Made by a program: the position numbers and the translations under genes. From Chryseobacterium sp. 52 (GTDB taxonomy: Bacteria; Bacteroidota; Bacteroidia; Flavobacteriales; Weeksellaceae), in NCBI RefSeq assembly GCF_002754245.1, contig NZ_PEEX01000001.1, positions 310,001 through 374,000 on the forward strand: 64,000 nt of DNA, in the 5' to 3' direction. Each line of letters starts with the position of its first letter. Position 1 is the stretch's first letter. This document shows, one piece after another, positions 1-9,051 of the stretch. The notes beneath the pieces are model-generated. The model worked only from the letters and a program-made list of their open reading frames with translations. It ran no database searches and had not been told where the DNA came from.

Positions 1-2496
1 GTTTTTATAAGCAATACTTGTGGTAATCCCACCTGTTACTTTAGGTAAAGCAGATCCCTGGTACGTTCTTGTAGCCTTTGCATATTCTGAAGTCGTTCCG
101 TCTACCGTATTTCCGCTGGCGTCCTGATAAATGTATCTCCATAGCGGTTTTCCGTTGGAAGGATCTACTCCTTTCCATTCCTGAAGATAAAAATCATAAA
201 TAGAACCACCTACTTCCAGACGTTTGGTACCGGATATTACAGCACCTTTTGGCAGCTTGGTAATTTTATTATGTAGCGTGCTCAGATTCACATCTACATT
301 CCACTGGAAATTATCATTTTTGATGGGTGTTGTGAATAGTGAAAATTCAAAACCGGTATTCTGTATCGTCCCAACATTGAATGGAAAATCACTGATTCCC
401 AGAGATGGAGCGACTGGCATATTAAACAGAAGATCCTGGCTTTTTCTTTTAAAATATTCGATATTACCTTTCACTCTGTTTTTAAGAATAGCAAACTCAA
501 GACCCACATTTAAATTAAGATTGGTTTCCCATTTAACATCGTTGGTCTGTACTTTTTCAAGAACCGTTCCCGGCTCGCCAAGGTTGTTATAAAATTTATA
601 TAATTCCTGATAAGCGTAATAAAGCGATGACCCGTTAGGTCTCCTTAATTTATCATTCCCCTGGCCACCATAACTTGCACGTAATGTAAGCTGATTAAAA
701 ATATTCAGATCCTTGATAAAATCTTCATTCGAAACTTTCCATGAACCTCCCACAGACCAGAATTTCCCCCATCTGTTATCGGCAAAGAACCTTGAAGAAC
801 CGTCTGCTCTTCCTGATACTGATAAAAAGTAGGTGTTATTAAAATCATATTCCGCTCTTCCCAGGAAACTCAACAGAGAGAATTTATCACTGTTTCCACT
901 GAAACTTCCTAATAAAGCAGCTGCATCGGGCTCATAATAATAAGGCAGAGAAAACTGGCTTCTGGAACCTGATATCGTTTGATAATCATATTTATAAAAT
1001 TCCTGACCTCCCAGGATATTAATATGGTGCTTCCCGAATTTCTTGTCATAAGTCAGAATATTACTGGTCGTATAAGAAAGTGTTCTGCTGTTTGACTTCG
1101 TTACAGAGCCCCCTGTCTCACTTCCTTGTCCTATTAATGGATTCGAGTAATAATGACCGTTGTAATTCACTAAATCAACAGAAAAACTGGTCTTAAATTT
1201 CAGCTCCGGAAGGAAAGTGAAGTCTAAAAATCCTTTTCCTGAGAAATTGTCCTCTTTATTTTCATTTTTATCCAAAGGTAATGTTGCAGCAGCATTTTGA
1301 TTTTGAAGCGCACTTGTAGGCCTGTATTTTCCAAAATCATAGATTCTGTTTCCTTCCGAATCCAGTCTGTAACTTCCGTCATCATTTCTTTCATAATATG
1401 GATAAAAAGACGGAACTACTCTTGCGGCCAGAATGATATTATCCTGTCTGGAATCTGAAGATGGCGGAGCCTGCTGCATACTGTTGGTGTAACTTAAATT
1501 CACGCCCGCATTCAGCCATTTTTTAACCTCAGAATTAATCTTCAATCTCGTCCCGAATTTTTGAAAACCGGACTGAATAGCAATGCCTTTATCATCCAGA
1601 TAGCCTAGTGAAAAGAAATAATTGCTTTTTTCACTGCCTCCACTGATGTCAAAATCTACCTGATTTCTGGAAGCTGTTCTTTGAAGAATATCTCTCCAGT
1701 CATCATTCCATAGAGGTTTTGCTCCGGGAAGAAGTTTTCCGTCTGTTCCTACAGGTTTTGAAAATGAAGCTCCATAAGGATTTATTCCCAGAGCGGTAAC
1801 AAGGTTGTCACTTGCCATCTGGCCTGCCTGCTGTGAAGATATCTGTCCGGATTTATAGCCATTTCTCAAAGCTTCCCAATACAGCTGGAAATATTGGTCT
1901 GTAGTCACCTGCTTATAGTCTTTGACAGCTCTGCTTGAAAATCCCTGACTGATATTAAAGTTCACTCTCGACTCTCCTTTTTTACCGGATTTTGTTGTAA
2001 TAATGATGATCCCGTTGGCTCCTCTTGAACCATATAATGAACTTGCCGTAGCATCTTTCAGAACACTGATCGATTCAATATCGTTAGGACTGATGGAATT
2101 GATGTTTCCATCAAAAGGAATCCCGTCTACCACATACAGAGGATCACTTGAAGCACTGATAGATCCTACGCCCCGTATCCTTACCGAAGCGGTAGACCCC
2201 GGTTGTCCCGAAGCACTTACTGCCTGTACTCCCGGTACCTGCCCTTCCAAAGCTTTTGTAATATTGGTAACCGGTCTGTTATTGATCTTATCGCTTGAGA
2301 TGGTCGCTACTGAACCGGTATAACTTGTTCTTTTGGCTTTACCATAAGCAATCACCACTACTTCATCAATCTCCTTCTCGTTGATTGTATCTTTTTTCGG
2401 CCTGTTATTCTGAGCCTGTACACTAATCATTCCCAAGAAAAATACAGCTACCGGTGGAATCCAAACTTTAGAATTAAATAAATTTTTACTACTCAT
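1..2496 (-). CDS. SusC/RagA-family TonB-dependent receptor (5' part, 3' end outside the window)
   Basis: Outer-membrane TonB-dependent receptor of the SusC type, which imports a nutrient together with a SusD lipoprotein. The ATG at 2496 opens 832 codons that remain open to the window edge, so the C-terminal part of the barrel is missing. Visible parts are a signal peptide ending near VQAQ, a TonB-box-like EIDEVVVIAYG, then a plug domain with GQVPGVQA, IRGVGSIS, LYVVDGIPF and the SusC signature LKDATASSLYGSRGANGII, followed by barrel strands. The N-terminal beta-sandwich found in many SusC proteins is absent. No SusD partner is visible; it would lie beyond the left edge. A SAM-I riboswitch in the leader suggests control by methionine/SAM supply, so the cargo may be methionine, a sulfur compound or a peptide. 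The cargo is inference. Confidence 0.93.
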   Translation of the reverse strand, partial: MSSKNLFNSKVWIPPVAVFFLGMISVQAQNNRPKKDTINEKEIDEVVVIAYGKAKRTSYTGSVATISSDKINNRPVTNITKALEGQVPGVQAVSASGQPGSTASVRIRGVGSISASSDPLYVVDGIPFDGNINSISPNDIESISVLKDATASSLYGSRGANGIIIITTKSGKKGESRVNFNISQGFSSRAVKDYKQVTTDQYFQLYWEALRNGYKSGQISSQQAGQMASDNLVTALGINPYGASFSKPVGTDGKLLPGAKPLWNDDWRDILQRTASRNQVDFDISGGSEKSNYFFSLGYLDDKGIAIQSGFQKFGTRLKINSEVKKWLNAGVNLSYTNSMQQAPPSSDSRQDNIILAARVVPSFYPYYERNDDGSYRLDSEGNRIYDFGKYRPTSALQNQNAAATLPLDKNENKEDNFSGKGFLDFTFLPELKFKTSFSVDLVNYNGHYYSNPLIGQGSETGGSVTKSNSRTLSYTTSNILTYDKKFGKHHINILGGQEFYKYDYQTISGSRSQFSLPYYYEPDAAALLGSFSGNSDKFSLLSFLGRAEYDFNNTYFLSVSGRADGSSRFFADNRWGKFWSVGGSWKVSNEDFIKDLNIFNQLTLRASYGGQGNDKLRRPNGSSLYYAYQELYKFYNNLGEPGTVLEKVQTNDVKWETNLNLNVGLEFAILKNRVKGNIEYFKRKSQDLLFNMPVAPSLGISDFPFNVGTIQNTGFEFSLFTTPIKNDNFQWNVDVNLSTLHNKITKLPKGAVISGTKRLEVGGSIYDFYLQEWKGVDPSNGKPLWRYIYQDASGNTVDGTTSEYAKATRTYQGSALPKVTGGITTSIAYKN

Positions 2497-2519
2497 AATC
2501 AATTTTATTTATCATATAT

Positions 2520-2555
2520 TAAAAATTAACCCTTTGCAGAAAAGTCAGCAAAGGG
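2520..2555 (-). terminator. Intrinsic terminator of the SAM riboswitch
   Basis: On the minus strand CCCTTTGC (2555-2548) and GCAAAGGG (2537-2530) form a perfect 8-bp stem around a 10-nt loop, followed by TTAATTTTTAAT. It lies between the aptamer and the susC start at 2496, the usual place for the expression platform of a transcription-terminating S-box switch. Confidence 0.72.
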
Positions 2556-2580
2556 CATCGATAAATACGATTAACCAAAT

Positions 2581-2676
2581 GCTTATTTTTCCTTTAAAGG
2601 CTGAATGCAACACCTTGCGCATGGGCAGGTTGTTAAGACTTCACAGGGTCAGTTCCCTCCATCTTTCTTTATAAGC
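2581..2676 (-). ncRNA. SAM-I (S-box) riboswitch aptamer
   Basis: Read on the minus strand, GCTTAT at the start pairs with ATAAGC at the end (P1). Between them are the S-box landmarks in order: AAGAAAGATGGAGGG, then CTGACCCTGTGAAG, then CTTAACAACCTG, then AAGGTGTTGCATTC. These match the conserved core GGAGGGA-N-GCCC-UGAA-GCAACC-AAGGUGCUAAUUCC. A terminator hairpin follows 25 nt downstream, and a promoter lies just upstream. S-box switches bind S-adenosylmethionine and normally turn off methionine biosynthesis or uptake genes when SAM is plentiful. The remaining leader up to aroQ (2732-2922) is AT-rich and shows nothing I recognise. Confidence 0.82.
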
Positions 2677-2693
2677 CGATCGAAATATGGTTA

Positions 2694-2725
2694 CAAATCT
2701 AAAAACAATTAGTCTACAAAACAAG
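2694..2725 (-). promoter_or_regulatory. Promoter of the riboswitch-susC transcript
   Basis: The minus strand carries TAGATTTG (2701-2694), an exact TAnnTTTG -7 element, and CTTG (2725-2722) 20 nt upstream as a -33 element. This spacing recurs at the other susC promoters of the window. Transcription would begin near 2687, just before the riboswitch. Confidence 0.6.
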
Positions 2726-2731
2726 TAGACT
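2711..2731. repeat. Inverted repeat over the -33 region
   Basis: AGTCTAC (2711-2717) and GTAGACT (2725-2731) are perfect inverted 7-mers separated by 7 nt. The repeat covers the -33 element of the riboswitch-susC promoter, a plausible operator position. No regulator gene is nearby, so its binding protein is unknown. Confidence 0.45.
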
Positions 2732-2922
2732 TTAAAATTTTTTATGATTAATTTTCAAAAATTAACTTAATTATCAATTAAAAACCGTTACAACAAGCAG
2801 TTATATCGTTTATGAAATTCTCAAACATGACAAATATCATTACATATAATACAATGAAAAAATATTAAAATTAGGGCGAAAAAAAGTATCATCCTATGTC
2901 TAAACTTTTTTAAATTTATAGA

Positions 2923-3333
2923 ATGAAAGTTTTAATAGTAAACGGACCCAACCTGAATCTTCTGGGCACAAGAGAACCTGAGATCTACGGCAGTACTTCT
3001 ATGGAATCCTGCGTAGAGGCTCTTACCTCTGAATTTACATCTCATGACTTAGACTATTATCAGTCCAATATTGAAGGGGAAATCATCAACAGACTTCAGG
3101 AAGATAATTTTGATGCTCTGATAATCAATCCTGGGGCGTATACGCATTATTCGTATGCTATCGCAGATTGTTTAAAGAATATCAGGAAACCGAAAATTGA
3201 AGTTCACATCAGTAATATTTACAAAAGAGAAGAATTTCGTCAGAAGTCAGTAACTGCAGCTCATACAGATGCTGTATTATCAGGTTTCGGAATGGATGGT
3301 TACCGACTGGCTTTGTTAAGCATAAAGGATTAA
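2923..3333 (+). CDS. aroQ: Type II 3-dehydroquinate dehydratase
   Basis: Cytosolic shikimate-pathway enzyme that converts 3-dehydroquinate to 3-dehydroshikimate. The 136 residues are close to the usual 140-150. Family landmarks are all present: NGPNLNLLG at 7-15, REPEIYG with the catalytic tyrosine Y22, QSNIEGE at 47-53, NPGAYTHYS at 69-77, IEVHISN with H95, and the REEFRQKS region around 102-109. It stands alone, divergent from the riboswitch-controlled susC and convergent with pckA, with which it shares a two-way terminator. The ATG at 2923 gives the expected family N-terminus (MKVLIVNGPN). I could not identify a convincing promoter. Confidence 0.97.
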   Translation: MKVLIVNGPNLNLLGTREPEIYGSTSMESCVEALTSEFTSHDLDYYQSNIEGEIINRLQEDNFDALIINPGAYTHYSYAIADCLKNIRKPKIEVHISNIYKREEFRQKSVTAAHTDAVLSGFGMDGYRLALLSIKD

Positions 3334-3410
3334 AGTTAGAACCTCTCAGATATCTGTCAATTATCTAAGTATAGAAGAAAAATAACCTGAATCGGTTAGA
3401 GTGGAAATAA

Positions 3411-3440
3411 AAAAGCCTCATCAGTGATGAGGCTTTTTTT
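3411..3440. terminator. Bidirectional terminator between aroQ and pckA
   Basis: AAGCCTCAT and ATGAGGCTT form a near-perfect stem with a small loop, flanked by an A-run on the left and a T-run on the right, so it can end transcription from both convergent genes. Confidence 0.85.
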
Positions 3441-3443
3441 ATA

Positions 3444-5060
3444 TTAGATAGTCTGTTGCTGAAGCTGAGGTCCTGAAGCAATAAGCTTCTTCCCTTCTTC
3501 AGTGTCACAGTACTGTTCAAAGTTTTTGATATATCTTGCAGCAAGATCTTTTGCTTTTTCTTCCCATTCTGCAGCATTGCTGTATGTTTCTCTAGGATCA
3601 AGAATCCCTTCAGAAACATTTGGAAGCTGTGTAGGAATTTCAAGATTCATAATTGGAACCTGAGTTTTAGGAGCCGTTTCGATAGAACCGTCAATGATGG
3701 CATCGATAATCGCTCTTGTATCTTTCAGAGAAATTCTTTTTCCTGTTCCATTCCATCCTGTGTTTACCAGATATGCTTTAGCTCCGTGTTCCTTCATTTT
3801 TCCGATCAATGTCTTAGAATACATTGTTGGATGAAGAGTAAGGAAAGCTTCTCCGAATGCAGGAGAGAAAGATGGTTCTGGCTCAGTAATTCCTCTTTCT
3901 GTACCCGCCAATTTGGAAGTATATCCACAAAGGAAGTGGTATTGTGCCTGATTTTCATCTAAAATAGAAACCGGAGGCAATACTCCGAATGCATCCGCAG
4001 AAAGATAAACGATCTTCTTAGCATGCCCCGCCTTAGAAGGAAGAACAATCTTGTTGATATGATAAATCGGGTAAGATACTCTTGTATTTTCAGTGATAGA
4101 ACCGTCTGTATAGTCAGCAATACCATTGTTTATCACAACGTTTTCAAGGAGTGCATCTCTCTTGATCGCTCTGAAAATATCCGGTTCTTTTTCTTCAGAT
4201 AGGTCAATTACTTTAGCGTAACATCCACCTTCATAGTTGAATACTCCGTTATTATCCCAACCGTGCTCATCATCACCAATCAGGAATCTTTTTGGATCTG
4301 CAGATAAAGTTGTTTTTCCAGTTCCTGAAAGACCGAAGAAAAGTGCAACATCACCTTCTTCCCCTACGTTTGCAGAACAGTGCATAGAAGCCATGCCCTT
4401 CAATGGAAGGTAATAGTTCATCATAGCAAACATCCCTTTCTTCATTTCACCTCCGTACCATGTACCTCCGATGATCTGTAGTTTTTCAGTAAGGTTGAAC
4501 ATAATGAAGTTTTCAGAATTTAATCCCTGAGCTTCCCAGTTCGGGTTTGTTGTTTTAGAACCATTAATTACTGTGAAATCCGGTTCTCCGAAGTTTTCAA
4601 GTTCGTAATGAGACGGACGGATGAACATATTAGTAACAAAATGCGCCTGCCACGCTACTTCAACGATGAACCTTACTTTTAGTCTAGTATCTGTATTGGT
4701 ACCACAAAAAGCATCAACTACATAAATTTTCTTAGCCTCAGAAAGCTGGTTCAGCACTAATCCTTTACAAGAATCAAAATTTTCCGCTGTGGTAGGAAGG
4801 TTTACTTTACCGTCCCAGAAAATTGTATCTCTTGTAACATCATCCTGAACTATGTATCTGTCTTTAGGAGAACGACCTGTGAAAATTCCAGTTTTAACTG
4901 ATACTGCGCCTGATTCAGTAAGTTCAGCTTTCTCAAAGCCTTGATTTTCAGGAGACACTTCAGCCTGGTATAACTCTTCGTAAGACGGGTTATAGACTAA
5001 TTCATAATTTCCTTTAATCCCTAATTTTTCTAAATCCTGGATGATTTTAGCGTGTTTCAT
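3444..5060 (-). CDS. pckA: ATP-dependent phosphoenolpyruvate carboxykinase
   Basis: Cytosolic gluconeogenic enzyme: oxaloacetate + ATP gives PEP + CO2 + ADP. The 538 residues match the ATP-type family. Visible motifs are GRSPKDR at 62-68 (substrate site), a P-loop [11 protein letters not shown] at 243-253, and the metal/phosphate motif GDDEHGW at 262-268. The ATG at 5060 gives the usual N-terminus and is preceded only by an A-rich leader, as is normal in Bacteroidota. A possible -7 element, TAATTTTG on the minus strand at 5103-5096, lies about 36 nt upstream but lacks a clear -33 partner. The gene is monocistronic and ends at the terminator shared with aroQ. Confidence 0.98.
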   Translation of the reverse strand: MKHAKIIQDLEKLGIKGNYELVYNPSYEELYQAEVSPENQGFEKAELTESGAVSVKTGIFTGRSPKDRYIVQDDVTRDTIFWDGKVNLPTTAENFDSCKGLVLNQLSEAKKIYVVDAFCGTNTDTRLKVRFIVEVAWQAHFVTNMFIRPSHYELENFGEPDFTVINGSKTTNPNWEAQGLNSENFIMFNLTEKLQIIGGTWYGGEMKKGMFAMMNYYLPLKGMASMHCSANVGEEGDVALFFGLSGTGKTTLSADPKRFLIGDDEHGWDNNGVFNYEGGCYAKVIDLSEEKEPDIFRAIKRDALLENVVINNGIADYTDGSITENTRVSYPIYHINKIVLPSKAGHAKKIVYLSADAFGVLPPVSILDENQAQYHFLCGYTSKLAGTERGITEPEPSFSPAFGEAFLTLHPTMYSKTLIGKMKEHGAKAYLVNTGWNGTGKRISLKDTRAIIDAIIDGSIETAPKTQVPIMNLEIPTQLPNVSEGILDPRETYSNAAEWEEKAKDLAARYIKNFEQYCDTEEGKKLIASGPQLQQQTI

Positions 5061-5187
5061 TTTACTTATATTTTCTATTTCTTTATTGGGTTCAACAAAA
5101 TTAATATTAATTATTTGTTAAAGGTGGTTTAAATATAATGATATAAGTCAGAATGACAAATAAAAAAAAAGGATTGTAAATTATTGA

Positions 5188-6096
5188 TTATAAATTAATT
5201 ATATCGGACCATTCAAAAACGGCATTAAAACCTTTTCCCCAAAAATAGTCCTTATAGCCGTCAAATTTAGCACTCATCACAAAATCTCCGCCCCAAGCTC
5301 CTAAACTTTTAACAAAAACAGGGCAATCTGTAAAAAACTTCTCTTTAACTGTGGGAATTTCAAGGAATTTTGAAATTTTTTGTTCATGAATCATCATCAG
5401 ATCAGAAAAACTTTGCAATTCATTGCATAACAAAACTTTTTTTGTGATATCCGAAAATTCATCAACGAGTATTTGGGACTTCGTTTTAGACTTGTAGAAA
5501 TTGATTCCTTCTCTGCTGTCCTGTTTCTGATTTAAATGAATAAAGATGAGCTCGTTTTTGAACAGTGGATTGAAATCTACTTTTTCATAACTAATCTCAG
5601 GCTTATTCCTGAAAAGGATGGCTGATTTTTCTTTTGCAACGGCAATATCATAACCACTGCCCCCTAAACTAATGCTATTTAGATGAAAAGGATTAATTCT
5701 TGCCCACTCTGCAAGGTTGTTCATTAAGGTAGAACTGCTTCCAAGCCCATAATCTGCAGGAAACTGAAGATTGGTTTTAAGATGGTATGTAAAGTTATTT
5801 TTAAATCTGGTTTCAGAAAGCTGCTGAACATTCTTTAGTGTCTTTAGGATAAATTCAGCACTTGATGATGGAATATTGGTTTCCAGAATCTCCCATTTTT
5901 CATAATCAATGAGAACTGTCAGCCATAATTTGTTCTGGTGATAAGCTTCCCAAAAGATCAGGGATTTATTATCTTCTTTTTCTTCAAAAAAAAACTCTTG
6001 TCCAAGCTTGGTAGGTACCGCCAGGACAAGAGCTCCGTCTATTGCAAAATATTCTGAAGTCAGCATAAGCTTACCCGGTGAAAATATTCCGCTCAT
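5188..6096 (-). CDS. GHMP kinase, GYDIA family (mevalonate-pathway type)
   Basis: Small-molecule kinase of the GHMP superfamily, 302 residues. The start SGIFSPGKLMLTSEY carries the substrate-binding N-terminus, GLGSSST at 117-123 is the ATP phosphate loop, and GGSGYDIA at 145-152 is the signature that names the Bacteroidota GYDIA subfamily. Members are usually linked with the mevalonate pathway of isoprenoid synthesis (mevalonate or phosphomevalonate kinase-like), but the exact substrate cannot be read from the sequence and no other mevalonate gene is in the window. It lies 9 nt downstream of fabD on the same strand and is probably co-transcribed with it. Confidence 0.88.
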   Translation of the reverse strand: MSGIFSPGKLMLTSEYFAIDGALVLAVPTKLGQEFFFEEKEDNKSLIFWEAYHQNKLWLTVLIDYEKWEILETNIPSSSAEFILKTLKNVQQLSETRFKNNFTYHLKTNLQFPADYGLGSSSTLMNNLAEWARINPFHLNSISLGGSGYDIAVAKEKSAILFRNKPEISYEKVDFNPLFKNELIFIHLNQKQDSREGINFYKSKTKSQILVDEFSDITKKVLLCNELQSFSDLMMIHEQKISKFLEIPTVKEKFFTDCPVFVKSLGAWGGDFVMSAKFDGYKDYFWGKGFNAVFEWSDIINL

Positions 6097-6105
6097 ATTT
6101 TTTTA

Positions 6106-6981
6106 TTAGATTGCAGAAGCAACATCTACAGAACTGTCAATCTTCCTGATCAGTCCCTGAAGAGTTTTTCCAGGACCCACTTCCACGAAGTTAGATGCTC
6201 CGTCTTTGATCATGTTCTGAACAGATTGCGTCCACTTTACAGGACCTGTAAGCTGAGCAATCAGATTTTGTTTGATCTCCTCAGGATTTGTCACTGCTGT
6301 AGTGGTGATATTCTGGTATACCGGAATAGTTGCTTTTCTGAATTTTGTTTTTTCAATGGCTGCTGCCAGTCTTTCTTGTGCAGGCTGCATCAATGGTGAA
6401 TGGAATGCTCCGTTTACAGGAAGCAATAGGGCTCTTTTTGCACCTGCTTCTTTAAGTTTTGCACAAGCTTCTTCTACTGCTGAAGTTTCTCCAGAAATAA
6501 CCAATTGGCCCGGACAGTTGTAGTTAGCAGGTACCACAATACCGCTGACCTGTGCACAGATCTCTTCAACTTTAGCGTCTTCAAGACCTAAAATAGCTGC
6601 CATAGAGCTTGGATTAGCATCACAAGCTGCCTGCATTGCTTTTGCTCTTTCGAATACTAATTTCAGACCGTCGTCAAAAGATAAAACTCCATTGGCCACT
6701 AACGCTGAAAATTCTCCTAAAGAATGTCCTGCAACCATTTCGGCTCCAAGACCGTTCACTGCTTTTAAAGCAGCTACTGAATGTATAAAGATTGAAGGCT
6801 GGGTAACCTCTGTTTTCTTAAGATCTCCATCCGTCCCGTTGAACATCAACGCAAGGATATCGAAACCTAAAATTTCATTGGCAGATTCCATTAAGTCCTT
6901 AATGTCTTTTCTAGAATCGTACAATTCTTTTCCCATTCCTACGAACTGAGAACCCTGCCCAGGAAATACAAGTGCTTTCAT
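6106..6981 (-). CDS. fabD: Malonyl-CoA:ACP transacylase
   Basis: Moves the malonyl group from CoA to acyl carrier protein for fatty acid synthesis. The 291 residues are typical. Visible motifs are VFPGQGSQFVGMG at 5-17 (oxyanion glutamine), GHSLGE at 85-90 with nucleophile S87, FERAKAM with R112, and GAFHSPL with catalytic H194. The start at 6981 gives the standard N-terminus MKALVFPGQGSQ. A TATATTTG -7 element lies about 30 nt upstream. The GHMP kinase follows after 9 nt, so the pair forms a small operon joining fatty-acid and isoprenoid precursor genes. Confidence 0.97.
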   Translation of the reverse strand: MKALVFPGQGSQFVGMGKELYDSRKDIKDLMESANEILGFDILALMFNGTDGDLKKTEVTQPSIFIHSVAALKAVNGLGAEMVAGHSLGEFSALVANGVLSFDDGLKLVFERAKAMQAACDANPSSMAAILGLEDAKVEEICAQVSGIVVPANYNCPGQLVISGETSAVEEACAKLKEAGAKRALLLPVNGAFHSPLMQPAQERLAAAIEKTKFRKATIPVYQNITTTAVTNPEEIKQNLIAQLTGPVKWTQSVQNMIKDGASNFVEVGPGKTLQGLIRKIDSSVDVASAI

Positions 6982-7011
6982 GTAATGAATTAAATATTAT
7001 GCAAATATAAA

Positions 7012-7019
7012 GATAATGT
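7012..7019 (-). promoter_or_regulatory. -7 promoter element of fabD
   Basis: TATATTTG on the minus strand is an exact TAnnTTTG match, 31 nt before the fabD ATG. No good -33 TTTG is visible at 19-20 nt. Confidence 0.45.
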
Positions 7020-7051
7020 TAAAAATATTCCTTTAAAAAGGCATAAATCGG

Positions 7052-9001
7052 TTAAGGAACTAATCTAATCACGCGGTATCCGGTGTTTACATAAGCTCCG
7101 TTTGCTTTAGATTTTACAAACTCAAACTTTGTAGCAAGCTGAGTCTGAACTTTGTTCATCTGCTTAAAGATCTCTCCTTTTTTATTTTCTCTGGTCAGCA
7201 TGTCATTAACAACATCAAAACCAACGATTGCATATTTAGGAGGTGTTTTACAGTATTTACTTTTATAGGCTGCCAAGATTTCTTTTTCAAAACTTCCCTC
7301 TGCATTGATCTTTCTGTCCATTAAATATACAAGGCTTGCCTGACTCAGATCATCCACTTTCTTTTCAAAAACAGGAGAATAGTACATACTGAAAGCTTTT
7401 ACTCCCTGAACTTCTTTTGAAAGAGTGATCATTTTATTAGCAAATGCGTCTCCCGCAGTATCGTTATCACTGGCAAGAATTGCGATAACCGGAGCAGACT
7501 GTCCTGTCATCATATTCTGATCCAGCTGAATTTCTGCTGGAGAGTTTACAATCATTATATTTGGATTCTTAACTGCTTTTTCAAGACCGCCTTTAATATA
7601 GTTTGCAATTTCTTTTTTGGTGTCTGCCACTACATATATTTTCTGATCTGAATACACTGTTCTTACTTCTTCTACAATTTTATCTGCATAAGTCTGATCA
7701 TTAGTTTCCACAATAATCAGGTTACTGTAATTATATAATTCCGGAGAGTTGGCAAAAGGGGCAACAACAGGAATCTTCTGATTTTTAGTAAAATCTAGAA
7801 CATCGATTACGTTTGACTTGAAGAATGGGCCAATGATAAGATCCGTATTATCCGGATTGATCTGTGCCATTGAGTTTTTAAATGAGGCTTCGTTTCCGGA
7901 ATCCACAATTTTAATATCAAGTTTCTGTCCTCCTCTGGCATTTCTTTCGATGGCTAATTTTGCTCCGGTAAGGAAATCCAATGCCATTCCTCTGTACTGA
8001 GTTTCGTTGGTGCTGTATCCGAAAGGGAGCATTAAAACAACGCTTAATGCATCACCATTTTTCTTCACATAAGCCGGATCCTGCTTTTTGATCTTTAAGA
8101 CCATGCCGGATTTCAGTCCTTTTGAAAGATCAGGGTTCAGGGCAATTAATTCATCAATTGAAATCCCGAACTTATTAACGATAGAGAATACAGTGTCTCC
8201 CTGTTGAACAGTATAGGTCACGTAATCATCAGTTGTTCCTGCAGAAGTCGCAGCTACTGTTGCAGATTTCTCGTTTCCTGAATCTATTTTCGTTTTTGGA
8301 TTTACCGGTTCAGCAACTGAACTGGTATCCGTTTTTGAGTTTTTTACAATGATGGTTTCGCCCGGCTTCAATCCTTTTTCTTCCAATCCTGGATTTAAGG
8401 CATATAATTCCTGCTGGCTAATCCCAAACTGTTTTGTAATTCTGTAATAATTATCTTTTGCCTGAATAACATACATTGATGCTTCTACAGATGCTGTTGC
8501 ATTGATTCCGCTGTGAGGTTCTGTCGGTTTAGGCTCTACAGTCAGAGGAGCAACCTGCTGGTCTCCGCCATATTTTTTAATGCTGTCGAGTGGTAAAGTA
8601 ATCTCATCCCCTATTTTCATATGGGCATCCAGTTCAGGATTCAGCTTTCTCAGATCTGTTTCAGAAATACGGTACTGTTTTGTAATTCCGTAAACTGTCT
8701 GCTTAGGCTGCAGAATAATTTTTCCAACCTGAGCACTTGACTGATTGGGTTTTACTTTCTCAACAGCTGCAGGTTTGGAAGCCTGAGCATTTTGTTTCCC
8801 AGCTTTCACTGTCACAACATCTCCGATTGCCAACTTACCGTCTTTGAATTTTGGGTTCAGCTTTAACAATTCATCTACAGTTATCCCGTATTTTTTTGCG
8901 ATGTTATAAGGATTGTCTCCTTTTACAACGGTGTGTGAGTTTTGGGCAGATACACCTAAAACTATACATAAACTGGACAGAATAAAAAACCTCTTTATCA
9001 T
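7052..9001 (-). CDS. Secreted protein with four LysM repeats and a type 1 periplasmic-binding-protein domain
   Basis: Signal peptide at 1-20 (hydrophobic stretch ending VSAQ), then four LysM motifs at about 23-65, 93-136, 176-219 and 260-304, each with the pattern YxItxqfgIsxxELxxLNP...GdxixV, joined by Ser/Thr/Pro/Lys-rich linkers. From about 320 to the end is a domain resembling the leucine/amino-acid-binding fold of ABC transporter receptors (VVLMLPFGYS, then LIIGPFFKSNVIDV and IPVVAPFANSPEL). LysM binds peptidoglycan glycan chains, so the protein probably sits on the cell wall in the periplasm. No ABC permease is nearby, so transport is doubtful; sensing or a LpoA-like role with cell-wall enzymes are alternatives, both inference. 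It has its own promoter inside the end of bshC. Confidence 0.9.
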   Translation of the reverse strand: MIKRFFILSSLCIVLGVSAQNSHTVVKGDNPYNIAKKYGITVDELLKLNPKFKDGKLAIGDVVTVKAGKQNAQASKPAAVEKVKPNQSSAQVGKIILQPKQTVYGITKQYRISETDLRKLNPELDAHMKIGDEITLPLDSIKKYGGDQQVAPLTVEPKPTEPHSGINATASVEASMYVIQAKDNYYRITKQFGISQQELYALNPGLEEKGLKPGETIIVKNSKTDTSSVAEPVNPKTKIDSGNEKSATVAATSAGTTDDYVTYTVQQGDTVFSIVNKFGISIDELIALNPDLSKGLKSGMVLKIKKQDPAYVKKNGDALSVVLMLPFGYSTNETQYRGMALDFLTGAKLAIERNARGGQKLDIKIVDSGNEASFKNSMAQINPDNTDLIIGPFFKSNVIDVLDFTKNQKIPVVAPFANSPELYNYSNLIIVETNDQTYADKIVEEVRTVYSDQKIYVVADTKKEIANYIKGGLEKAVKNPNIMIVNSPAEIQLDQNMMTGQSAPVIAILASDNDTAGDAFANKMITLSKEVQGVKAFSMYYSPVFEKKVDDLSQASLVYLMDRKINAEGSFEKEILAAYKSKYCKTPPKYAIVGFDVVNDMLTRENKKGEIFKQMNKVQTQLATKFEFVKSKANGAYVNTGYRVIRLVP

Positions 9002-9020
9002 ACTCGATAATTATAATTTA

Positions 9021-9051
9021 CAAAAATACTTCTTTAAAATTAAATGGCAAC
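9021..9051 (-). promoter_or_regulatory. Promoter of the LysM protein gene
   Basis: The minus strand shows GTTG (9051-9048), a 19-nt spacer and TATTTTTG (9028-9021), an exact TAnnTTTG. The -33 element lies inside the last codons of bshC. The leader would be about 13 nt. Confidence 0.55.

Noticed and set aside
224..2323. Plus-strand open frames antisense to susC (224-592 and 2003-2323)
   Set aside because: Mirror frames of a well-supported receptor gene.
3365..3643. Minus-strand open frame over the end of pckA
   Set aside because: It overlaps pckA in another frame and crosses the terminator hairpin; no coding character.
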